Assembly (NCBI GenBank): GCA_000406005.1
Contig: ASZN01000143.1
Span: 1-6,427 of the forward strand
Direction: 5' to 3'
Source of the DNA: Candidatus Poribacteria bacterium WGA-3G
GTDB taxonomy: Bacteria; Poribacteria; WGA-4E; WGA-3G
Length of the DNA: 6,427 nucleotides
This document shows positions 1 through 6,323 of the stretch, piece by piece; position 1 is the first letter of the stretch; each line of letters begins with the position of its first letter. The notes under the pieces are model-generated. The model was not told the origin of the DNA and ran no database searches. It was given only the letters and a program-made list of their open reading frames with translations. The translations under genes and the position numbers were made by a program.

Positions 1-6
1 ATTTTC

Positions 7-129
7 TAATACCATTTCTGATTTTATTGGTTTCCTCTTATGTAGCATAGACTGTTAGTCTGTGTTCCGGTATGCCACCGTCCTTCATAACATGCGGTAA
101 TGCGACAACACTGTTTAGAAATGGTATTA
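7..129. mobile_element. MITE-like element with terminal inverted repeats, complete copy
   Basis: The ends are a perfect 13-bp inverted repeat: TAATACCATTTCT at 7-19 and its reverse complement AGAAATGGTATTA at 117-129. The interior has no meaningful ORF but contains a hairpin (46-64) and a smaller inverted repeat CGGT/ACCG (68-71 and 77-80). Bases 9-112 recur at 6324-6427 with 3 mismatches in 104 positions, so this is a dispersed repeat and not unique DNA. Small size, no coding capacity and terminal inverted repeats are the hallmarks of a MITE moved in trans by a transposase. TA dinucleotides flank the CCATTTCT core in both visible left ends and the one right end, which would fit a TA target duplication, but the true element boundary cannot be fixed from one complete copy. 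A REP-like structural repeat is the alternative. Confidence 0.65.
46..64. repeat. Hairpin inside the MITE-like element
   Basis: Arms CATAGACT (46-53) and AGTCTGTG (57-64) form an 8-bp stem with one G-T wobble around the 3-base loop GTT. The same 19 bases are preserved exactly at 6361-6379 in the second copy. The tight conserved stem suggests a structural role in the element, such as protein binding or an RNA fold. It is not followed by a T-tract, so it is not a typical terminator. Confidence 0.6.
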
Positions 130-130
130 T
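102..130 (+). promoter_or_regulatory. Possible promoter formed by the right end of the MITE-like element
   Basis: GCGACA (102-107; four of six matches to TTGACA) lies 17 bp before TATTAT (125-130; five of six matches to TATAAT). The -10 box straddles the element's terminal repeat. It would start transcription about 60 bases before the sigma-propeller gene. A competing -10-like TATAAA lies at 171-176, but its best -35 candidate (TTGCAC, 151-156) is only 14 bp away. The assignment is weak and assumes housekeeping-sigma consensus; an autoregulated ECF-type promoter would look different. Confidence 0.25.
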
Positions 131-195
131 TACGGAATTATGCACCCATTTTGCACCTCATACGCATCATTATAAAGTGATCGGAGGTTAATACC

Positions 196-3100
196 ATGAA
201 AAATAGTGATGTTGAACTCGTTCACCGCATTCTTGATGGCGACGATAGCGCATTCAGCGAACTCGTGAAAAAGTATCAAAAACCGGTCCACGCACTCGTG
301 TGGCGGAAAATCGGGGACTTCCATATCGCCGAGGAGATTACACAGGATACGTTTCTGAAGGCGTACCAAAAGCTCCCCACGTTGAAGAAACCGCAGCGTT
401 TTACGAGTTGGCTTTACGTCATCGCCGCGAACAACTGTAAGATGTGGCTGCGTAAAAAGCGTCTACAGACAGAATCGCTTGAAGAAACGGATAGCACGTT
501 ATTAGAAAAAGCATCGTATTCTCGGTATATGAGTGAAGAAAACGAGCGGACAACGGCTGAAGCGAAACGCGAGGTCGTGAAGCGGCTGCTTGCGAGACTC
601 CAAGAGAGCGACCGGACGGTCATCACGCTGCATTACTTCGGAGAGATGTCGGCTGCAGATATCAGCGTGTTTCTCGGTGTCTCCGTGAATACGATTAAGA
701 GCCGTCTCCGCCGGGCGCAGCAGCGATTGAAACAAGAAGAACCGCTGGTCCGAGAGGCTTTGGAGCATTTCCAGATCACGCCGCATCTCACGGAGAACAT
801 TATGCGGGAAGTTTCGCGTCTAAAACCGGTTGCCCCGTCCGGGAGTAAGCCGTTAGTACCGGTGGCAGTTTCTGCCGCAACAGCGATCCTTATTTTCTTA
901 ATAATGGGTGTCGGTTCTCAATATCTTGTCCGCTTTCAGAGACCGTATAACATAGACGCGCAATCGGAAACCACCGTTGAAATCATTGATGCGCCGATTG
1001 TTCTTGATACACAGGCGAAACGGGATTTACGCAACCAAGCCGGACGTTTTGAGACACCCGGTAAGAGCAGTGCTTCCGGTCCGCAGCTTTCAGAGCCTGT
1101 TACACTTGGTGCAGCACAGATAGAAAAGGAGGCACAACCGTCAACACAGCAACAATGGACACAAGCAAGCGGTCCAGAGGGTGCTACCGTGTTAGATTTG
1201 TATGCAAGCACCACAGGGGATATATACGCCCCTTCACCAGTTGGCATGTATAGATTGGCACCCAACGCATCCGCATGGACACTCATCAACACATCCATAG
1301 CCCTGCGGAGTGAAGCACAGATGGCTGAACGAGATGGGACGCTCTATCTTGCAGCTACCGGTGAAGTGTTTGCGTCTACAGACAGCGGCGAGAACTGGCA
1401 GTCGCTTGGTGAACGGCCAAAAGGAGATACTACCGGACTTGCAGCAACCGACGATGGACTCTATCTTGTCCTTGACACTCAGGTTTTCCGTTCTACGGAT
1501 GCTGGTGAACAGTGGATTCCATTCGGTGATATAGTCGAAGACAGGCTCAATTTTGCAATCGCTGTTATTGAAAATACAGTGTTCATCGGCACAAACCGAG
1601 GCCTCTATAGGATATATGCGGGTACGTGGGAAAAGTTACCGATAGAGACTACCAACGCCATCCACTCCTTGACTGTCTCTAAAAATAATCTTTATGTAGG
1701 AACAGGTCCCGACTTCTCTCAATTGAAAACCCCTGAAGGTAGGTTGGTGTATACGGCGCAAATTATGGGAGATGCCAATTCAAGCACGTGGGAAATTTTC
1801 CACTCCACCGACTTCGGAGATTCATGGACCGATATAACGCCGACAAGTGATTCGCCTTGGATGAAAATCTCACAAGGTGTCAAAATTTTGGCAGCCGGGG
1901 AGACGCTCTTAGCGTTAGGCATGATGACCAATTTCCGCTCAACGGATGCTGGAAAAACATGGACAAACCTCGGTTTCAATCTTGATACAGAGACATTCGA
2001 CATGAAAGCGATGATGGATTCCATGATGATAAGCTTGTCTCCTGCCGTAACAGTAGATGAAAGGACGTTCATCAAAGCGGGGATCCTCGAACCGACACGC
2101 TCAACGGATGGTGGTGAATCGTGGCACCCATTTACGAAAGGTATGATCAACACAAGGATATTTAACTTAGTCGCAGACAAAAACGCTCTCTACACGAGCA
2201 CCATCACAGGGGTCGCTAAATCTATTGATGGTGGGGATTCTTGGGAACCCTCTCGTCCCAATATCAGTGAATTCACACGACAATCCGCAGAGAACGACCC
2301 GCAGTTCAACCCGTTAATATTTCCGAAGTTATCGGTTTCTGGCGATGTGCTTTACGCCGCAACACACTTAACTACAGGAAACAAATTGCGTATCCTCCGT
2401 TTTTCTGCCGATCATAATATGTTTATGCCGATTCAAGGTGCTCCTACTTTTGCCGAAGATATCCGCACACAGACACAAGGCACCGAATCACCGATAGCCT
2501 CAAAGCAAGACATAACAGGTGATTCCGCTAATGATCGCGAAAAATCCGATGACCCGACAAATGTAGCGCAGCAGATAGATGTTGAGAACCAATCTGAACT
2601 ATCGCCGTATGGGTTCGCAGTCAGCGGCAACACATTCTATGTGGAATACAAGCAACAACTTTTCCGGTGGACACGCGGAGATCCTGAATGGACAGACACC
2701 GGGTTGATAGATACAACGCAACCGTCTGACAATCCATTTGACAACGGTCTCCGAATAGCCGTTTCAGAGGAAACCGTCTACGTCGGAAAACGTGATGGAC
2801 ATCTTTTACGATCCCCTGATGCTGGGAACACATGGAAAGATTTAACGCCAAACCTACCACTTCGCTTTGAGCATATCAACGAGATCGTCTTTGCGGGCTC
2901 AACGGTATACGTCGCAACAAACGCAGGGGTTCTGACATCAGTGGACGGTGAGCATTGGCAGGCAATAACTGATGATGGCACTCACACCACCATAGACCGA
3001 ATCGCTGTGGCAGGGATGACGGTTTATGCTGCGGGTGATAAAGGGGTCTATCAATTAGATAACCGAAATAGATGGGAACAGATTTCACCGGAAGTTCCTG

Positions 3101-3198
3101 ATACAGTTATCGCGCTTGTTGTCAATAGCAACAGGCTTTATATTGCGACTGAACAGCGCGGGATGTTCCAGATCTCGCTCGAAAACGAAAACAATTGA
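196..3198 (+). CDS. ECF sigma factor fused to a transmembrane helix and Asp-box (BNR-type) propeller repeats
   Basis: This 1000-residue protein starts at an ATG 8 bases after GGAGG (183-187). Residues about 10-92 match sigma-70 region 2 (AEEITQDTFLKAY, 45-57; FTSWLYVIAANN, 69-80). Residues about 127-180 match region 4 with its helix-turn-helix (ISVFLGVSVNTIKSRLRRA). No region 3 is present, as in ECF sigma factors. A hydrophobic segment at about 219-241 can span the membrane once. The rest is beta-propeller-like: Asp boxes S-x-D-x-G-x-x-W begin near 394, 433, 537, 582, 636, 676 and 873, with a shortened one at 915, and LY/VY-x-x-T strand motifs recur from 343 to 981. A polar linker (about 750-802) splits the repeats. 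ECF sigma factors are normally about 170-200 residues and held by a separate anti-sigma factor, and none is encoded here. I infer a cytoplasmic DNA-binding end and an external sensor or binding end. I recall similar fusions in Poribacteria, unverified. The signal sensed is unknown. Confidence 0.9.
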   Translation: MKNSDVELVHRILDGDDSAFSELVKKYQKPVHALVWRKIGDFHIAEEITQDTFLKAYQKLPTLKKPQRFTSWLYVIAANNCKMWLRKKRLQTESLEETDSTLLEKASYSRYMSEENERTTAEAKREVVKRLLARLQESDRTVITLHYFGEMSAADISVFLGVSVNTIKSRLRRAQQRLKQEEPLVREALEHFQITPHLTENIMREVSRLKPVAPSGSKPLVPVAVSAATAILIFLIMGVGSQYLVRFQRPYNIDAQSETTVEIIDAPIVLDTQAKRDLRNQAGRFETPGKSSASGPQLSEPVTLGAAQIEKEAQPSTQQQWTQASGPEGATVLDLYASTTGDIYAPSPVGMYRLAPNASAWTLINTSIALRSEAQMAERDGTLYLAATGEVFASTDSGENWQSLGERPKGDTTGLAATDDGLYLVLDTQVFRSTDAGEQWIPFGDIVEDRLNFAIAVIENTVFIGTNRGLYRIYAGTWEKLPIETTNAIHSLTVSKNNLYVGTGPDFSQLKTPEGRLVYTAQIMGDANSSTWEIFHSTDFGDSWTDITPTSDSPWMKISQGVKILAAGETLLALGMMTNFRSTDAGKTWTNLGFNLDTETFDMKAMMDSMMISLSPAVTVDERTFIKAGILEPTRSTDGGESWHPFTKGMINTRIFNLVADKNALYTSTITGVAKSIDGGDSWEPSRPNISEFTRQSAENDPQFNPLIFPKLSVSGDVLYAATHLTTGNKLRILRFSADHNMFMPIQGAPTFAEDIRTQTQGTESPIASKQDITGDSANDREKSDDPTNVAQQIDVENQSELSPYGFAVSGNTFYVEYKQQLFRWTRGDPEWTDTGLIDTTQPSDNPFDNGLRIAVSEETVYVGKRDGHLLRSPDAGNTWKDLTPNLPLRFEHINEIVFAGSTVYVATNAGVLTSVDGEHWQAITDDGTHTTIDRIAVAGMTVYAAGDKGVYQLDNRNRWEQISPEVPDTVIALVVNSNRLYIATEQRGMFQISLENENN

Positions 3199-3232
3199 GG
3201 TTTCATAACACTTCAAACATAGGAGGTCTCTC

Positions 3233-4390
3233 ATGAAAAACCGTCTGTTTCCGATTATTATAGGCTTATGCTTCGTCTCACTTATAGGCATAGCGTTTTT
3301 ACGCGTATCAGGTCCGCAATCCGAGGCACCAACTAAGACGGAGTCGGTTCAGGAAAGTGCCGAATCAACCGATATGCCCGAAAACAGCGGGGCAAATCCC
3401 CTGACCGAAACCGATGCGTTCTCCCGAGCATTTGGGTCAGACATAGATGTAGAGAAACTCGAAGCGGAGCTCTCCGAAACGCTTGGGTCAGACGTAGATA
3501 GGGAGAAACTCAGAGAAGCACTCCGTTCAAGAGACTTTGAAGGTATTAAAGAGGCGATGAGTCCAGAGGTCGCAGCCGGTATGGAGTACATGCTGGAAAA
3601 AATGGAGGGTTTGGAAGAAGGCGAATTTCCCGATTTCAATCTCCAAGAACTTATGAATATTTTTGCGGGTGAAAACGGTCCGAAAATTGACTTGGCGGAA
3701 ATTTCACAAAACGCTTTCCGAACGCATTTTCCCGAAGGCGAACCTGCGGATTATGAAGCGGAAATGGCGGAACGCATTCATAAAATCGTTGCCGATACAC
3801 CCGGCGACTTTCAAAAGGTAATGATGTCTGTTACGATGGGACTCGCGAAAGAGCAGGATTTCCAATTCTGGGCACTTGCCAACTTTAAAGGCGAGATAGG
3901 TCAACAGATGAAATGGACGACGGATCAGATTCTGGTGGCAGGCGAATTGGAAAACATCCAGTATACTGTCCCAGAAGATATGTCTACATTTTTCCCAACG
4001 CTTACAGAGGTTGAAACGCAAGACGCGGTAACGCCGACTCCAAAACCGCAAGCGACAACGTCCACTACGGAATCAACGGAGTCTCCATCCACCCGTTCAG
4101 ACGAAAACAGTGTAGCCGCGACAGAGAAATCCCAAACGGAACCGCCACCACCGATGTCGGCAGATCGAATCAATTCTATCAGAGACATCTTATCTCAAAA
4201 CGGGACGGATGCGGGTCTGTTGCAGCTCCTTGAAACCGATACGGACGCAGCAAACTATCTTTTAGAACGGTTTAATTCGTCTACTGAAATAGAAGCGTGG
4301 CTTTCCAAACAAGCAACAGAGGGACCACAATCAAAGTCCAATCCACGCGAAACCCGTCCTCAACCTTTACCACCGGAGATTCAACCATGA
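3233..4390 (+). CDS. Membrane-anchored acidic protein of unknown function, shares a C-terminal motif with the next two genes
   Basis: I do not recognise this 385-residue protein as a named family. The ATG follows AGGAGG (3221-3226) at 6 bases, and the gap from the sigma-propeller gene is only 34 bp, so the two are probably co-transcribed. Residues 5-23 are a hydrophobic N-terminal anchor or uncleaved signal; there is no lipobox, and Cys13 lies inside the helix without the needed context. Residues 67-100 hold two 17-residue tandem units (FGSDIDVEKLEAEL and LGSDVDREKLREAL). Residues about 105-240 are acidic and probably helical. Residues about 258-308 are a Thr/Ser/Pro-rich linker ending in PPPP. 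Residues about 309-358 form a small helical module (GTDAGLL ... FNSSTEIEAWL) resembling the C-termini of the next two products. The tail is Pro-rich. It probably acts outside the cytoplasm with its N-terminus in the membrane. No catalytic motif is visible. Confidence 0.85.
   Translation: MKNRLFPIIIGLCFVSLIGIAFLRVSGPQSEAPTKTESVQESAESTDMPENSGANPLTETDAFSRAFGSDIDVEKLEAELSETLGSDVDREKLREALRSRDFEGIKEAMSPEVAAGMEYMLEKMEGLEEGEFPDFNLQELMNIFAGENGPKIDLAEISQNAFRTHFPEGEPADYEAEMAERIHKIVADTPGDFQKVMMSVTMGLAKEQDFQFWALANFKGEIGQQMKWTTDQILVAGELENIQYTVPEDMSTFFPTLTEVETQDAVTPTPKPQATTSTTESTESPSTRSDENSVAATEKSQTEPPPPMSADRINSIRDILSQNGTDAGLLQLLETDTDAANYLLERFNSSTEIEAWLSKQATEGPQSKSNPRETRPQPLPPEIQP
3431..3532 (+). repeat. 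Two 51-bp in-frame tandem units
   Basis: Units 3431-3481 and 3482-3532 are offset by exactly 17 codons. The first 30 bases match at 25 positions, and both units encode the pattern [FL]-G-S-D-[IV]-D-x-E-K-L-x-x-[EA]-L. The similarity fades in the second half of the unit, so this looks like an older internal duplication and not an active microsatellite. Confidence 0.75.
4375..4378 (+). promoter_or_regulatory. Ribosome binding site that sets the start at 4387
   Basis: GGAG lies 8 bases before the ATG at 4387, inside the last codons of the preceding gene. It supports the ATGA start/stop overlap (4387-4390) over an upstream in-frame ATG at 4297 that would place 30 polar residues ahead of the signal peptide. 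Confidence 0.75.
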
Positions 4391-5256
4391 GATTCAACAC
4401 AAATATTGCTGCCATGAAACACATTCCCTTATTTCTATTGTTCCTCTTTCTCGTCCTCTACTTCAATAACACACCTGGGTATGCAGAAACAAATGAACCT
4501 AAGGCGGAGCAGGGAAATGAACTGGTAGATGAAATAATGAGCGGAATGGGAGATGTCATGGCGCAACACAAAAAGCGCGAAAAGGCACTAAAGGCATTCG
4601 TCAGCAAACCTTTGAGCAAAAAAGTACAGCAAGAACTGCTGAGCGAACTCCTTCAACACACTGGCACGCTTGATGAGACCTTATCCAGCGCGCCGTACTT
4701 GGCTTATCTGAAAACGGAAGTTGGAAAAGAATATAAAGATTTTCCGGCTTATGTGGAGGCGATGCCGACACCGAAACAGAAAACCGCTATGCTGTTTTCT
4801 TTTAAAGAAGCACTACCATCAAAAACAAAGGCGGAGGCACTGTCAATTTGCACAGATTACTACTTCAAACTCCGTTTACAATTGGTAAAAGAACCGGAAA
4901 TTTTGCGTGAAATGAACGCGCTTATCGCATTCCAAACCAAACATTTGATGGAACCGTTGATGGCAATCTATCCAGCAGCAGAACTGTTTTCGCACATGTC
5001 GGAACTGACGCAGATGGCAACGGTTACCAATCTTAGCGGTCAAATGCATACTGAGGTTTTTCACGATGCATGGCGCAAGCGTTTAGAAAAGTACGGTTCA
5101 TCAGAAGGGCTGCTGCGGTCTGCAATTACAACACCTGCTGAATTCGCATTCACGCGTTCACTTTTTGAGGACACAGCAGCATTCAAAAAATGGATTCAGG
5201 CACCTTTGGAAACAGAAGAGGAATCTGATAATTTGCCTAAAACTAAATCACCCTGA
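4387..5256 (+). CDS. Exported protein of unknown function, paralogue of the downstream gene
   Basis: The 289-residue product begins at the ATG that overlaps the previous stop codon (ATGA), a sign of translational coupling. Residues 1-34 form a signal peptide with a leucine/phenylalanine-rich core (14-26) and a likely signal peptidase I site after GYA (31-33). A second ATG at 4414 would give a shorter signal peptide but lacks a ribosome binding site. The mature part is charged and predicted helical. Landmarks are LSSAPYLAYLKTEVGKEY (99-116), YVEAMPT (122-128), HLMEPLMA (186-193) and a C-terminal block at 224-271 containing EGLLRSA and KKWI. These align with the 5339-6127 product (21 of 30 identical in the first block, 26 of 48 in the last). 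I recognise no known family or active site. A secreted or periplasmic partner of the propeller protein is possible, but that is inferred from gene order alone. Confidence 0.85.
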   Translation: MRFNTNIAAMKHIPLFLLFLFLVLYFNNTPGYAETNEPKAEQGNELVDEIMSGMGDVMAQHKKREKALKAFVSKPLSKKVQQELLSELLQHTGTLDETLSSAPYLAYLKTEVGKEYKDFPAYVEAMPTPKQKTAMLFSFKEALPSKTKAEALSICTDYYFKLRLQLVKEPEILREMNALIAFQTKHLMEPLMAIYPAAELFSHMSELTQMATVTNLSGQMHTEVFHDAWRKRLEKYGSSEGLLRSAITTPAEFAFTRSLFEDTAAFKKWIQAPLETEEESDNLPKTKSP

Positions 5257-5274
5257 ACGGTATTACTTAAAAGG

Positions 5275-5303
5275 TTGCAATCGGACTTGAAAAATGCTAC
5301 GAT
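5275..5303 (+). promoter_or_regulatory. Possible promoter for the last gene
   Basis: TTGCAA (5275-5280) and TACGAT (5298-5303) are 17 bp apart, and a TG at 5295-5296 gives an extended -10 form. An overlapping alternative is TTGAAA (5287-5292) with TATAAC (5309-5314), spaced 16 bp. Both lie in the only sizeable gap of the gene block (82 bp, 5257-5338), where no terminator is visible. The last gene may therefore be read both from the operon and on its own. Confidence 0.4.
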
Positions 5304-5324
5304 AAGGATATAACCCCGACTCAC

Positions 5325-5330
5325 AAGGAG
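5325..5330 (+). promoter_or_regulatory. Ribosome binding site supporting a GTG start
   Basis: AAGGAG lies 8 bases before GTG at 5339. It identifies the GTG as the start: the next in-frame ATGs, near 5429, would remove the whole hydrophobic N-terminus. Confidence 0.8.
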
Positions 5331-5338
5331 AATTCCAA

Positions 5339-6127
5339 GTGAAAAAGCCTATATTTCTGATTCTTATCGGTATCGGCGTTGCGTTGCTTGTTGCCGGTGC
5401 AGCCTTTGTAGTACCGTGGTTCGGTCGAATGATGGAGGAGATGGATGAGTTCAATGTACAACAAGCACAACATAGACGCGAATTAAGAGTGTCTGCCCGA
5501 GAACCGTTGAACGAAGAACAAGAAAAACTTCTGGCACAACTGCTTGGAGTTTCACAAGAGATGGAAACATCTCAAAATGCAAACGATTTAGAAGCCGTCT
5601 TGTCGAGTGAACCGTATCTCAACTACCTAAAAACGCAGGTCGGACAGGACTACACAGATTTTCAGGCTTATATTGACGCGATGCCGACAGAAGACATGAA
5701 AACTGTTGCGCTCACCAGAATTGAAGCGGTTCTCGGTGCGGATAAAAGCGACGAAGAATTACAGATTTGGTTGAGTTACTACTTCATCGTCCGAGAGTGG
5801 GGGACAACGGTGCAAAATCCGCTTGATAACATGAAAGAACTCAACACGCTCCAGCAGACACACCTCATAGAACCTCTTATGGCGCATAACCCAGAGGATT
5901 TGTCCTCCAAGATCCTACAAATCGGTCTGTCTTCTATGTTTATGACAGAGGATAACAATGTCTTTCAAGATGTTTGGCGCAACAACTTAGAAACACACGG
6001 GGAACAGGAAGGATTGTTACGGTGTGCCGTTGCATCGCCGGGTGAGTTTGCGCTGATGCGCTCGTTTTTTGCGGATATGAACGCATTCCAAACATGGATA
6101 CTCACACGTCCTGAACCTGAAAATTAG
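5339..6127 (+). CDS. Membrane-anchored protein of unknown function, paralogue of the upstream exported protein
   Basis: The 262-residue product starts at GTG behind a good AAGGAG. Residues 4-27 (LILIGIGVALLVAGAAF core) form a membrane helix with lysines before it and no clear cleavage site, so it is probably an N-terminal anchor with the rest outside the cytoplasm. The external part is helical and matches the 4387-5256 product from about residue 53 to the end: LSSEPYLNYLKTQVGQDY (88-105), YIDAMPT (111-117), HLIEPLMA (175-182), and 208-255 with EGLLRCA and QTWI. The two genes therefore look like a tandem duplication whose N-terminal targeting parts diverged, one cleaved and one anchored. No enzyme motif is visible and the family is not known to me. 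It ends the gene block: a terminator-like hairpin begins 26 bases after the stop. Confidence 0.87.
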   Translation: MKKPIFLILIGIGVALLVAGAAFVVPWFGRMMEEMDEFNVQQAQHRRELRVSAREPLNEEQEKLLAQLLGVSQEMETSQNANDLEAVLSSEPYLNYLKTQVGQDYTDFQAYIDAMPTEDMKTVALTRIEAVLGADKSDEELQIWLSYYFIVREWGTTVQNPLDNMKELNTLQQTHLIEPLMAHNPEDLSSKILQIGLSSMFMTEDNNVFQDVWRNNLETHGEQEGLLRCAVASPGEFALMRSFFADMNAFQTWILTRPEPEN

Positions 6128-6153
6128 GAATTAAAAAATGAAATTCGTTAGAC

Positions 6154-6199
6154 AATTGGCACCCGGTGAGCCTTAAAAGACGCTCATCAGGTGCCAGTT
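6154..6199 (+). terminator. Hairpin terminator of the four-gene block
   Basis: AATTGGCACC (6154-6163) pairs with GGTGCCAGTT (6190-6199), with one G-T pair. After a C/A mismatch the inner arms GGTGAGC (6165-6171) and GCTCATC (6182-6188) pair with one wobble, leaving a loop of about 10 bases. The long stem runs into a short T-rich stretch (GTTTGTTTA). The T-tract is modest, so termination may be partial, but position and stem length fit an intrinsic terminator. Confidence 0.7.
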
Positions 6200-6273
6200 T
6201 GTTTACAGAGCACGTTTCCTTCCGTTCTTAAAATCCCATATCTTTCTCTCAAAGAATTCCCAAACAATAGCTT
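6200..6273. other. Non-coding spacer, nothing recognised
   Basis: This stretch lies between the terminator hairpin and the palindrome. I see no ORF with a ribosome binding site, no tRNA-like fold and no repeat. It is pyrimidine-rich in part (6211-6250). Confidence 0.6.
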
Positions 6274-6300
6274 GTAGGGGTTGGGTTACCCAACCCCTAC
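6274..6300. repeat. Perfect 27-base palindromic repeat
   Basis: GTAGGGGTTGGGT (6274-6286) and ACCCAACCCCTAC (6288-6300) are exact reverse complements around a single T. With so short a loop the structure is more likely a cruciform-type or REP-like dispersed palindrome than an RNA terminator, and no T-tract follows. I recall similar G/C-rich palindromes scattered between genes in uncultured bacteria of this kind, unverified. Confidence 0.75.
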
Positions 6301-6323
6301 GGTTCCCGCTTATGTGAATAATT

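Noticed and set aside
1..195. CRISPR-like or tRNA-like structure in the left non-coding region
   Set aside because: There is only one small hairpin and one pair of inverted ends, with no regularly spaced repeats and no cloverleaf fold.
1719..2180. A 153-codon open frame on the minus strand inside the sigma-propeller gene
   Set aside because: It is a shadow of the propeller repeats with no ribosome binding site, no recognisable protein features and full overlap with a well-supported gene.
3704..4188. Minus-strand open frames (115 and 87 codons) inside the first small gene
   Set aside because: Low-complexity Ser/Val-rich or Arg-rich translations that mirror the opposite strand; no start signals.
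4297..4386. Upstream in-frame extension of the exported protein from an ATG at 4297
   Set aside because: It would put 30 polar residues before a clear signal peptide and overlap the previous gene by 94 bases. The ATG at 4387 has a GGAG at 8 bases and a tidy ATGA overlap.
6138..6176. A 12-codon ORF (MKFVRQLAPGEP) after the last gene
   Set aside because: It has no ribosome binding site and runs into the terminator hairpin, so a chance ORF is far more likely than a leader peptide.
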